From: Geosiphon pyriformis
Taxonomy: Eukaryota; Glomeromycota; Glomeromycetes; Archaeosporales; Geosiphonaceae
DNA length: 64,000 nucleotides
NCBI GenBank assembly: GCA_016748015.1
Contig: JAAOMT010000684.1
Span: 186,001 to 250,000, forward strand
Reading direction: 5' to 3'
Shown here: positions 48,616 to 59,962 of the stretch, one piece after another
Position numbering within the stretch: position 1 is the first letter of the stretch
Layout: each line of letters begins with the position of its first letter
Notes under the pieces: generated by a model
What the model was told of the DNA's origin: nothing
Database searches by the model: none
The model's input: only the letters and a program-made list of their open reading frames with translations
Made by a program: the position numbers and the translations under genes

Positions 48616-51600
48616 ATGTGGAAAATTGCTACATGCCACATTAGAGGGATGAACAATCCTGCTAAGCAAGCTGACGTTATTTGTTGGCATAAGAAAATGG
48701 ACAATATAATCTCAATAATTACTAAAACAAAGTTAAAGGGTAGAATTTGTCCTTGGATTGCTGATAGATTTCCTGGAGTATGTGTATTTATCTCTGGTCT
48801 GGATTCTGGTTATCTAGGTTCTGGTGTGGCAATAGTTATGAATGCTGCTCTGGCAAAACATGTATGCAAGGTCTCTGAGATATCCAGTTGTTTTCTTTCT
48901 GTTAGGCTACTTTTCAAAAATAAACTCTTGGTTTCTGTTTTGGATCTGTATGCTGGCACTTCACCATTAACATGCTTTTCGCAAGCAAGTGATATAAATG
49001 CCTTGATTTTTAAAGCTGTGAATAAATTTTCTTTTGTGATTTTGGGTGGCGATTTTAATGAGAATGGCTCTTGCAAGAGTGCCAGCTTCAAGAAGTGTGG
49101 TAGCTTAGGCTTGGTCAACTCTCTTATTGGTAACAATTTTCTAAGGGCTTTAACATGGAGCAATTCTAGAGGTGTGGCAAAGACAATAGATTACATATTT
49201 GTTTTTTCCAATTTGGTTAATGCAATAGTAGAACGTGGTGTTCTGAATGTTGGTGAATTCTTTAATACTAATTACCAATCTATTTCTGTATCAGTCAGTT
49301 TGGGTGGTTTGCTGGACACACATCTCTGTTCACTTCATAAACAAACCAACAAGGACTGTTAGAAGTATAACTTCAAAAATACTGACACTGCTTTATGATT
49401 AAAATTCAAGAAAGTAATGGTGGTGAATGCTGCTATGTTTTCTGATGATTTTGTGGCTTTCAATGAGCTTTCAAATTTGGATGCCATGTGAGATATTATT
49501 CGTAAGACAATGCACTTTTCGGCGGATGAAGTTTTCAAAAAAAATGGTTTAAGGAATATGATGAAGTTTTTACCAAGAGTTTGTCCAGATTTCACAAGCT
49601 GGAACTTCTGGTATCTAAATTGGTTAGGGCCTTCCATTCGGTTAATAATGACAATTTTGTCTTATTGCTCAATACTTGGGAGGTACTCGATTCCGACAAT
49701 GTGGTCGTGATTAGATCTCTCTTTCTCTTTGGTTCATCCTTTAATAACATTTGTTCAGCTCTATTCAAAGTCAGGAAATCTTATCATGCTTTAAAGTTGT
49801 CAGAATCTAAATGAGTCGAAGAATCACAAATCAGATCTGCTATTGAGAAAAGGATAGAGAGCTTTGTGTCTAACAAGGGTCACACTATCTGAAGTGTTTT
49901 GGAAAAGCCTTTTCGCAAGATGGTCTTGGATTATTTGGTCATAGGTAATGAGCTAATTTTGGAACTGGACTCTGTTAAATCTAAGGTGGATGAGATTATG
50001 GAAGATTGGATTCGAAAACGCAGTATGGTTCTTGATATTCTGGAAGACTGGTCTTGTTAATATCAGTTTTTGGACTATGTTTTTGATGGTGCTTTTTCTG
50101 ATGTCATGGGCTGTGTGGGTTTTGATGAGCTGTTTGGTGTGGTCTTTAACCTGCCTGATGGCAAAGCTGCTAGTTTGTTGGGCATTTCCAATGAACTTTG
50201 GAAGCATTGTGACATTTTGGTTCTTAGTATGCTCTTGGTGCTCATTAACTCTTGTCTTTCTGGTGAATCTGTGTCTGGAGTCTGGAAGGAGACTTGGGTT
50301 TCGATGATTCCCAAACCTTATGATTGGGAGAGTGTAATCACAAACACTTGTCCTATTGCTTTAATTGAAACAGCTCAGAAAATTCTGTCCAAAATTCTCT
50401 CCGATAGGATTTCTTTGGCTTGTAGCAAGTTTGACGTTCTTCATGGAGACAATTTTTCAGTGCTCAAAGGCACTATGACTCAGTCTTCCATTTTTGCAAT
50501 TGGTTCGGTGGTCAAGGATGCTCTTGAGAAAAACTGGGAGCTCTGGCTGGTTTTGCAAGACATGCAAAAGGCATACGACTCAGTTAGTTGGGATCATCTT
50601 AGGAAGAGTTTAATTAGAATCAAAATGTGTAGCAAGTTTATTTGGTTTTTTGGGGGTATTCATGACAGTCGTACCAACCAGGTAATGACTGATTTTGGGT
50701 TGACAGATGGTTATTGTATGCATAATGGCTTGAACCAGGGAGAGGTGTTTTTGTCTCTTCTTTGGCATATATTTTATGATCCTCTTTTGTGCAAAGTCAA
50801 GAGACAAGAAAGTGTGTGTGGTTACAGGCTGAATTCTTATTATGTTGCTAAGACAGGCCATGTGAAGTCTCAAGCTGGATCAACATCCTTTTTTGCTGCT
50901 GGTGCTTTTGTGGATGATATGATCTGGGTTGGTAGCAGTCAGGTTGTGACACAACACATTCTCAATATTGCCAGTAAGTTCTTTCGGATCAATGACATTT
51001 CTATCAACAATGATAAGACAGTAGTCATTCCTATTAACTGCAGAGTTGCGAATCCTTCTTTATTAATCAGTGGTGCTCCTATTTCAATGGCCAAAAAAGG
51101 GGAATCTCATCATTACTTGGGCATTTTTCTTTCGACTAAGGGCTTGTCATGACCCAGTTTGGCCAAAGCTTATTCAAATGTCTGGCTTTTTGCCAATTTT
51201 GTGTTAAGGAAAACTATCTCTGACAAACAGTTTTTATATCTGGTTTTAGCGGTTTTTCATCCTATTGTCAGTTATAGAACTCAGTTTAGCTTTGTCCCTC
51301 TTAGTGTTTGTAGTAAATAAGATGCCTTGATTCGCAAGGGCCTCAAATTCAAAGCTGGACTGCCCTAGAATTTCCCTAATGATGCACTCCATTATTCATC
51401 CCTTTATGGTTTAAAAACTTTTGAGCAAATTCAAGCTAAATGCAAGTCGGCATCTGTGGTGTGTTTTGTCAATTCTAGTGGAATTTTGGGACGTCTGTTT
51501 CTTTATAGGTTTTATGAATTACAGGTTTTAAGCTGGCACCCTATTCATCTTTTGGTGTTCTCAGCTTGTCTGAAAATTAGTTTCATAAACAATTTTTTAG

Positions 51601-53132
51601 TGGGTGTCATTCATATATTTAGAGATTGCAGTTTATTTTTAAGCAGTGCTAGACCCAGTGTATTCTGGTTTCATAATGATACTCCCATGTCTTTGGTGCT
51701 TGGTGAGTCAAATTTCTCCAGATGTTTCCCTTCACTTTGATGGTATGGTGTTGCCTTTGTGGAATAATTATGTGGCTGTGAGAGAGGTGTTTTTGAGTAG
51801 GTGACCTTTAAGCATTAGAAAAAGCTGAATCCATGTAGCCCTATTTCTGATTGGTTCGTCTTGTCTATTAAATTTCTGGGTAATATGGTAGCTTTTTCTG
51901 TGCAAAATCTATTGACGAATGGTGCTAATGCCTCTAGTGTTTTGAATTCTGTTGAGTTTGGTTTGGTTCATGATCACTTATCTGGTCTGAGTGCTGGCTG
52001 CATCTTAGTGTATACAGACAGTTCTTTGTCTGGCTTAGGGTCTGGTGCAGCAGTTTTTTTTGATGACATTAACATGAGTATAGGAGTCAAGGTTTTAGGT
52101 TTGATGTCATTTATGCTAACAGAATTGCAGGTGATAGCACTTGCCCTCGAGTGCATTCTAGTGTCTAGTAGTGTTAGTTTGTTCTCGGACAGTCAGACAG
52201 TGTTGGATGCTTGCAGATCTGAATTAAGTGTGTCTTGTTCAGATTTCCGTAATCACTGCTGGGTGGAGCGCCATCATATTGCAAATCTTGTATGCTCGAA
52301 GAGGTTGAAAATTATCTGGCATAAAGTTAAGGGCCATTCTGGTAATTTTGGCAATAACCATGCTGATGAGCTGGCTGGCCATGCTGTTTTCTCTAATTTA
52401 ATTCTTTCCCTCCAGTTGAATAAGAGATATATCTTGGCTGGTGGTGATATTGTTTCAGGTAATTCTAGACATTTTGTTTGCAATGTTTTTCATTCTATTC
52501 ATTGTCTGTACTGGGAGTATGGTTCAGGCACCATTGTTGTCACTCAAGATTTGTTGGCAGACATTAATTGGTGGAGGTCTGCCTCTGTTTGGCATCCTAA
52601 TTCGCATATGGCTGTTGGTCCTACTAGTAAACACACTGCTGGCATTTGCACATATTTCATGAAAGCTTTACATCACAGGCTGCCTGTCACTGTTCGTAAA
52701 CACCTTTATGATAGAGGTTACCCAAGTGTGATCTGCTTATTTTGTAGTTGTGTGGAGGTCTCTGACCATGTTTTTTCCTGTAAAGCTGATGCTGCTACTC
52801 ATATTCATCTTCTGAGGAACTATGCAATGATTTGGGAGAATATTTCTGGTCTTCGTCATTCCACTTCTAGTGTGTTACAATTTTTGTTCTCTTGTATTTT
52901 GAACACTTTGTTCTGTATTGCCTTGTACAAAAGATTTGTTTTTAAGAAGTGGTTTCATGAAGCAGTCTCCATGTTTGGTGATTCAAAATCTGGCCTATCT
53001 TTTGTCTACTCTGCTGGGGTTATCAGATTGTTGGGTATTAATGTAGCCTTAGGTGTTAGTTTCAGTTTTTGTAGGTTTAGTTTGTTTATTTTTGATGCTT
53101 TTGATGTGGTTTCTATTAGTATAAGTGCTTAA
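48616..53132 (+). pseudogene. LINE-B ORF2 (endonuclease-RT-RNase H), broken
   Basis: ATG at 48616 (MWKIATCHIRGMNN). The APE-type endonuclease spans 48616-49340, with GGDFNENG and AKTIDYIF. RT lies at about 50070-51150 with WLVLQDMQKAYDSVSW and the FVDD box. RNase H is at about 51990-52390 with all four acids in place: YTDSS, LTEL, SDSQ and HADEL. A C-terminal CX2C-X7-HX3C motif (CLFCSCVEVSDHVFSC) follows. Stops include TAG after NKDC (Trp in LINE-A), TGA after NLDAM, TAA after DWSC (Gln in LINE-A) and TGA after KGLS; a frameshift lies near 49575. The RNase H domain is better preserved than in LINE-A. Confidence 0.9.
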
Positions 53133-53263
53133 TGTTGTTTTGATTGGCCTGAATGGCTGGTTACATGTGGAAAATGCATGATTCGCACCTAATTTAGATC
53201 AATTATTTGATGTATTTTATTAGGTAGTGTTTAGACTTCACTCAATAAACATAATAAAAAAAA

Positions 53264-54831
53264 AAAATAATGTTTTTTATAAAATTGTCAAAATTTATAT
53301 TGTTTTCTATTGTATAAGTAATTATTTCTATTTGTTACAATAATTAAAAAAACACTTTGCAGTAAACAATAAAAATAATTTCAATTACATTAAATTTAAT
53401 TTTTTGTCTTTTTGCTTGATTTGTTTTTTTATTAAAAATCAATCTAATAAATAATTCCAAGACTTTTAAAACTCGTTTTATAAATAAACATTTAGTTAAA
53501 TTTTATATAGTTTACTTAATATATTTTTTAACCAAGCTTATTTTAAAAATTTATACAAAAAAAAACAATAATATTAATTTATTCTTTTATGTAGTAATTT
53601 TTAAACAAATATATTGTGAATTTAAGCACTTAAATTACTAAATTTACATTTAAATAGCAGTTATTAATTAGTTAAAACTTTTTTTAAACCAAAAAAACGA
53701 TTAAATAGTGCTTATATTTATTTATTTTTAAATAATTTAAATACAATATTTAGAAACTTAACTTATAACCTCATAATTAATTTTAAAAAAACTTTCAACA
53801 AAAAAATAATATTTTACTATTTTTTTTAGACATATAAACTGTTTTAAAACAATAAAACAATATTTTATTGTTTTTGTATAAAGATAATACATAAAACTCA
53901 ATTAAATAGTTAAGTAATTTTGAAATAGCAATTACATAAACCAATATAATGATACATATAAGCTTTAAATTATTGGTAAATATCTTTATAAATATTTTGT
54001 TATTTAATTTTTTTAAGTAATTAATACACTTATCAATTTAAAAGTAATTTATTAATTATTAATTAACAATTAAGATAATATTTTATTTATAATTTGGTTT
54101 AAACAAAAATTGAAAACACCAATTATAATTTTTAATAAATAAAACTGAAAAATCAAGATTTTAAAAAATTGTAATTTAATATGCTAAAGCAATTTGTAAA
54201 CTAATTAAATAAATAAATATTAACTAAAAAACAAAAAATTCACTTCTTTATAAAAGAATTAAAAATAGATTTATTATACGTTTTTTGACTTTTTTTGGCT
54301 TTTAAAAACAATACAAAAAAACCAATAATTTTAAAAACTTAAATATAAATTATGTTTTAATTAGTTTTAACATCCATCTTATAATTAAAATTAGAATTTA
54401 TTTGTATATTATTGTTATAAAATAATTGAACATTGTTTAAAAAATATAATAATTTACTTTTATCTTTATTAGTATTTAAAAACAATAATATATAAAACAA
54501 TAATACTTTTAATAATATTAAATATTTAACTTAGATAAATATAATAATAAAATACAATATTATAAAAAAACTAATTATTAAACATTAATATTTTTTTAAA
54601 TTTATTTAATAATAATTTTAAATTATAAATTAACTTAATTATTAATATTTTTATTATATATTATTTTATATTTATTAAATTTTAGATAAAAACAATACTT
54701 ATTAAATTATATTTAACAACAAAAAAAATTAACTATTTTTTGAAAATTATTAAATTAAAATTAGAAAAATTGTGATTTATAATATATACACTAATTTATT
54801 AGTTACATATTTTAAAAAATTCCAAAAATAC
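53264..54831. other. AT-rich island, no gene
   Basis: Almost pure A/T with short homopolymers; no coding frame, RNA or clear internal repeat was recognised. Confidence 0.55.
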
Positions 54832-55082
54832 TGGTGTGGTCAGGATGCTCGGCATTATCGAGTCTTTTGCTGTTAGTTTTGGCCGTTACAAACTGTGCCC
54901 TTTTTTTTCTGGTTTAGATTATGACGTGCATGTTAGTATAAGTGAGTAGTGTTGTCTTGTCTGGCCTGAATGGCTAGCCACATGTAGTAAGTGCGTGAGT
55001 CGCGTTTAGTTTGAGCCACTTAGTTTGGTTCTATGTACTAGGTAGTGGTTGGGCTTCACTCAATGAACAGTAAAAAAAAAAA
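54832..55082 (+). mobile_element. LINE-D: 5'-truncated LINE 3' end
   Basis: Encodes only the last ~38 codons of ORF2 (VVRMLGIIESFAVSFG; CPFFSG; VHVSISE then TAG), then the conserved 3' UTR (GGCCTGAATGGCTAGCCACA; GAGTCGCGTTTAGTTT; GGTAGTGGTTGGGCTTCACT) and a 12-A tail at 55071-55082. Confidence 0.88.
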
Positions 55083-57057
55083 ATACCAGAAATTTTAAGA
55101 ATGCTAAAAATTCAAAAATATTATAAAAAATATTAAGAATACAAAAATAATTAAAAATTCTAAGATATTTTATATTACTAAAAATATATTTAACAAATTC
55201 AAAATCTAAAAATTTAGCAGTTAAAAATTTATATATTATTTAAATTATTAAATAAACTTTATTGTAATAATTCGAAAAAATTTATAATCTTATTTATTAT
55301 TTTAAAATACTTATTTTTTTTGTATTATTTTGTAAAATAACAGATATTAAAAACATAAATTTATTAACTTTACTTTATAAAATAAATAGTTTTTAATATT
55401 AATTATTGTTAAAATACTAATTTATTTTATTTTATTTTGTTATTATATCAGTATTGAACTAATTAATTAAAAAAATAAATATTAAGATTATAATATTATA
55501 AATTGTCTAATAAAAAACACCAAAATAAAATTAATTATTATGCCAAAAAAGTAAAACATCAAATATTATTAATTATCAGATTATTGAATTATTGTTTTTT
55601 ATATAAAAAACTTAAAATCAAAGTTTTGAATTAAGTAATTATATTACCAAATTATAGAAAATAATTCAATAATTCTATTTGTAATATTAAGTACATTAAA
55701 ATATATAATATCTGTAAAAAAAAGTTTAATAAAAAAGAAAACATTTATTTAATATTTAATGATTAATTTTTTAATAAATTGAAATTTATTATATTTTATT
55801 TTTAACAAAAATTTCTAATAATAACAAATATATTATAAAAATTATTAATAATTTTATATAATAAATAAAAGCAAAATTATCCTTAATTAAACAATAATTT
55901 TTATTGCCAACTTTTATATAAAAATATTATGTTATTATAATTACATCAAAAAACTTTTATCTAACAAAAGAAAGTTTTTTTGGAATATTAATTAAAAAAC
56001 TGTGTAAAAAAAAAATAATATAATTTTTTTTTTATTATTTTTTAAACAAAAAACTTTGTAAAAAAATTCAATAAAATATTATATATAAAACATTAATTAA
56101 ATCAGCAAAAAAACAAATTTATAAAATAAAATATTGTTTTTAATCTTATTTATTTAAATTATAATATATTAAATTATAAATTTTTTTATTTGCTTTATAA
56201 AAAAAACTTGGTATTATTTTGAATGTATTTTTAAGAAATAAAGCAGTTTTAAAAAATATTACAAATAATCTGATTCATTACTTCTTATTATAATAATACC
56301 AGCTTTAATAATTAGCAAAATTAAATATAAATAAATACACTATTTTTTGAATAAATATATTATTAATTATTATAAAAATTTATTTATAAATTAAAACATT
56401 TAAAATATTATTATTACTTTCATAAGTATTTAATAATTAATTATATAAATATTATCTTAATTATTAAAAAACAGATTGCAATAATTAATATAATAAATAT
56501 ATATATTATTATTAAATACAAAAAAAAAATTATTAAAAAAACACAAAATAATAATAAGTTAGATAAATATATACTTAAATACATAACAGCAAAATTATTA
56601 TTATCTTTAATACACTTAAAAAAATACTTAAAAAAATTTTTTTATTAACAGAAATTTGTTACATAAAAACAATTAGAGCTTTATAAATACTTTAAATAAA
56701 ATTAGAGAGAACATAAAAGTTTGATGAAAATAATTTTAAAAATCTAAGCAAAAATCTTATTTTATATCATTTTTTATATATTTTATTACCAAGAAACTAA
56801 TTAAATAACTTGATTTTATAAAAGCATAAACTTTTTAAAAAAAATAATATTCTATGTACTAATTACTTGATATTACATAATTAAACATCTTACTTGTAAA
56901 TAGAATTATTAATCTAATTATTAATCTAAAAATTAATTTAATTATTAACTTTATTATTAATTTAATTATTAATCTATCATTAAATTTTTTTAACAATTAT
57001 ACAAGCAAAAATATTTTCAGCCATAAATAAAGCAATTATGTAATATATATTTTTTTT
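55083..57057. other. AT-rich island, no gene
   Basis: About 2 kb of A/T-dominated sequence. The distal segment 56865-57040 is a second copy of dispersed repeat family 1, located immediately next to LINE-E. Confidence 0.55.
56865..57040 (+). repeat. Dispersed AT-rich repeat, family 1 (copy b)
   Basis: Same block order as 45990-46215: ATTACATAATTAAACAT, alternating TTAATTTAATTATTAAT blocks, ATTATACAAGCAAAAAT, and an AAAGCAATTATGTAA tail. Confidence 0.6.
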
Positions 57058-58043
57058 TCGTTTAATGAGTGAAGTCCAAACACTACCTAGTGTAATACAT
57101 CATTAAATGATCTAAACTAGACATGAATCATGCTTTTTCTACACATGACCAGCCACTCAGACCAGTCAGAACAACACTACGCACTTATATGAACAGAAAC
57201 CTCTTCACAAGCACCAGAAAAAAACAAACAGGGCCTACAAAACTTGAAACGAACGCCAATTGCATTAGCAATCCCTAATAATCTAACAACACCTGCTGAA
57301 AAATCCATAGAAAAACCAGAAACAGAGGCAGAAATGGAACCATCACAAGGAATTAGCCCATCTTTCTCCATCACAGCCCGGTATCTCGCACGAACCAACC
57401 AGATTTTATTCCGAAATACAGCACAAAACTCACTCACAAAGAACACCATATTACAAGCTGCTACTCTGGGATTCTTAAAAATAGAAACAGATTCACGATA
57501 CCAATCATTGAAAATAAATCCTTTACATAGTACCACCCCAACCACACAATTCGAAGCACAAGTGGACAGTAACTGTGAAACACACGAAAAAGAACGAGAT
57601 AAACCAGAGCGTGCCTCCCAAGCAGCCACAAAAGTGTTCATCAAATGCTCATGGCCAACAGCGTCAAAGGAGCAGGAAAAAACATGGTCAGAAATCTCAA
57701 CATCACCACAGAATAAGCACACTACACTGGGATAACGCCTATTATATAGACGCTTACGCACAGCAACAGGAAGTCGATGATGCAGAGCCTTCATGAAATA
57801 AGTCCGAAAGCCAGCAGTATGCAAACTAGTAAAGCCAGCAGCCATGTGGAAATCCGGATGCCACTGTTACCAGAGGTTTTTGGTCTCTTCTTAGCTCTTG
57901 TATGTTTGTTGTAATGCTGTTAATTTACGATTATGGGAAGTGTTTGAACCTCCGATAACTGAATTTATCCTCAAATTATCTCCTATAATTTGAGCTGCTG
58001 GGCTTATGAGTGGAATGGCCAATTCCTTGCCAGTTGCTTTTAT

Positions 58044-58179
58044 GTAGTTATGTTGTAGTAAACGTCAACTCTTTCCCAGGAATTGCTCGTCTGGAAGCTC
58101 ACTAAAAATGTGTAGTTACTTTGCTATGAAAGTCAACTCTTCTACAGGAATCTCATCTGTAGGCTACCCTAATGATTGT
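58044..58179. repeat. 68-bp tandem duplication inside the LTR
   Basis: Two diverged copies begin GTAGTTA at 58044 and 58112. Both contain GTCAACTCTT and an AGGAAT..CTCRTCTG block at the same spacing. Confidence 0.7.
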
Positions 58180-58579
58180 AATAAGAAAATAAAAGAAAAA
58201 TAAAAGAAATGTAAAAGAAATAGAATTTTTTTTATTTTTTACGCTTTTTATTCAGGCCTGGAGTCACTAACAGTTTACTGAAATNNNNNNNNNNNNNNNN
58301 NNNNNNNNNNNNNNNNNNNNNNNNNNNNNNNNNNNNNNNNNNNNNNNNNNNNNNNNATCAATTTCAAACTGTTTAGTAGGAATTAGTTAATTTCAAAAGT
58401 GAAATAATTCAGGATTTGATTTTTCGAATTATTTGATATTTATTTTGTTTTTGTGTGTAAAAGATGATTCTAATTGTTAAATCTAAAGTAAGATATATTT
58501 TCTCGAAGAGAGAAGCTCTTCTTTTATACAACTTGTCGTAACACTATTCTATAAACTTGAACTTTGCTATTTTCTACAA

Positions 58580-58690
58580 TTTCGCTGAACTAAAGATACA
58601 TTTCGGCGAACTACAAGTTATTTCTGCGAACTATTAGATATTTCGGTGAACTATCAATTATTTCGGCAAATTTCTATAAATTTTGGTGAA
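58580..58690. repeat. 20-bp periodic array inside the LTR
   Basis: Units start at 58580, 58600, 58620, 58640, 58660 and 58680. Each begins TTTCG or a one-base variant (TTTCT, TTTTG) followed in most by GCGAACTA or GGTGAACTA. Spacing is exactly 20 bp throughout, while the second half of each unit varies. Confidence 0.8.
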
Positions 58691-58872
58691 CTTTTGAATG
58701 TTACATAGTTGTGTACAATTTGGGTTATTAATTAAATGATAATTTCGGACATTTTTGCTAATGTAATAAGTGATAATTTGAAACGATGCTAATTAATAAT
58801 AGGAATTATAAGATAATTTTATGCTAAATAATATCTCTAATTTCGTCTGGTAACACCACACTGAAAATTTTT

Positions 58873-59050
58873 TTATCTTCAGATTTTTCAAAAAAAATTA
58901 AGTAATTGTATTTTTAAAACTAATTATTTATATTGAATTTTTGTAAATTCAATTGCTTTTTTATTGAATTTTTTTAATTATTTTCTATTATCTTTAATAA
59001 TTATTTTATTTACTATTTGTTAACTTATTATTCAAATCTACAACAGAAAT
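58873..59050 (+). repeat. Dispersed AT-rich repeat, family 2 (copy b)
   Basis: Shares ordered blocks with 46441-46620: AAAAAAATTAAGTAATTGTA, TTTGTAAATTCAATTG and TTGTTAACTTATTATTCAAA. Confidence 0.65.
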
Positions 59051-59867
59051 ATTATTAATAATATTAAATTATTAATAATTATAATAATATTCAAATACTA
59101 TTATTATATATTATTAGTTTAATAAAATGTTAAATAATAATAATTTAAAGTTTTAAAAAACACAGAATTAATAATATATAGAATACAAATAAAACTATTT
59201 TTCTAAATTATAAAAAGTTTATTATTATATTTAATAATAATAAAAGTTGTCTTTTGATTACCATAATCTTTTTGTGTATTTTAAAACAACTTTTAACCAA
59301 AAAAATGTAATGCTAAAAAAAATATTAACCATTTACAATAATAATAATTTTTATTGAAATAAACATGTTTTAAAATAATATTATAATTAATTTTATTTAA
59401 TATCTTATTTAATTGATTTAGTTTTATTATTTATTTATTTTATTATTTGGTTTTTTATATTTTAATTTAGTTTTTGTTTTTAACAAAAAGTTATTAATTT
59501 TATTTAATAATTCTTGGCTATATAAACAATATTTATTTATTTTTAATTTATATATATAACTGAAAATTTAATAAGAAAACAAATATATTTTAAGATTTAT
59601 TATAAATTATTTTTTAACTTCGAATATTTCAAAATTGGTAAAATTATTGTAAAAATTAAAAAATTTATAAATATAATATTAAGTTTTAAATTATAATAAT
59701 TATGTTATATATTATTCAAAGTCTTTATATAAACAAAAATGACTTAATAATAAAAATTAAGTCAAAATTTTAATAATAAATATTATATAGTAATTTCATT
59801 ATTTTTTTAATTTATTAATATAAAAATTCTACAAATATATATACATATATTTTTATTATTTTATAAG

Positions 59868-59962
59868 TGAAATTCAACCACTATTTACTGCAATACAACA
59901 AGAAAGTAAATGTGGCTCATGCGTTTTTTACATGTTACACACCTTATGTGACGACCCAAGCC
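59868..59962 (-). mobile_element. LINE-F: LINE 3' UTR-only fragment
   Basis: On the minus strand it reads ACATGTAAAAAACGCATGAG, then TTGTATTGCAG and TAGTGGTTGAATTTCACTTA before an A-rich end. These blocks match the 3' UTR of the longer LINE copies in order. All coding sequence is missing. Confidence 0.7.

Larger units (their letters stand above)
46637..53263 (+). mobile_element. LINE-B: full-length, inactive non-LTR retrotransposon
   Basis: About 6.6 kb, collinear with LINE-A: a 5' UTR beginning near an ACTTTTTTTCTC motif also found at the LINE-A 5' end, ORF1 with a zinc knuckle, ORF2 with endonuclease, RT and RNase H, then the conserved 3' UTR and an A-rich tail at 53248-53263. An ATAATAAAAAAAAA string precedes the element and follows it, a possible target-site duplication, though low complexity makes this weak. 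It carries many stops and several frameshifts. Confidence 0.92.
57865..58855. mobile_element. Solo LTR-like insertion with 4-bp target duplication
   Basis: Begins TGTTACCAGA and ends TCTGGTAACA, a perfect 10-bp inverted terminal repeat of TG..CA type, and is flanked on both sides by CCAC. Length is 991 bp including a 72-N gap (58285-58356), so true size is uncertain and internal sequence could be missing in the gap. No gag or pol coding is seen. It interrupts LINE-E inside a Trp codon context. TG..CA ends plus a 4-bp duplication fit an LTR retrotransposon; a small DNA transposon is the alternative. Confidence 0.8.
57058..58863 (-). mobile_element. LINE-E: 5'-truncated LINE fragment split by a solo LTR
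   Basis: Minus-strand 3' end of the LINE. The open frame 57845-57177 (222 codons, no stop) covers the C-terminal region including CLFCGDVEISDHVFSC and ends VSVHISA at TAG. The conserved 3' UTR and A-tail lie at 57176-57058. Reading upstream, sequence is interrupted at 57865 by an LTR and resumes after it for only a few bases (FSVW before HPDFHMAA; LINE-B has ASVWHPNSHMA). The LINE was thus truncated near 58863 before or after the LTR inserted. Confidence 0.85.

Noticed and set aside
18387-49491. Recoded stop codons (TGA/TAG read as Trp/Gln)
   Set aside because: Host genes such as COQ9, GLO1 and the MPN gene use normal stops and have no internal TGA or TAG, so the LINE stops are decay.
57244-57796. 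163-codon plus-strand frame opposite LINE-E
   Set aside because: Antisense of the intact LINE ORF2 C-terminal frame.
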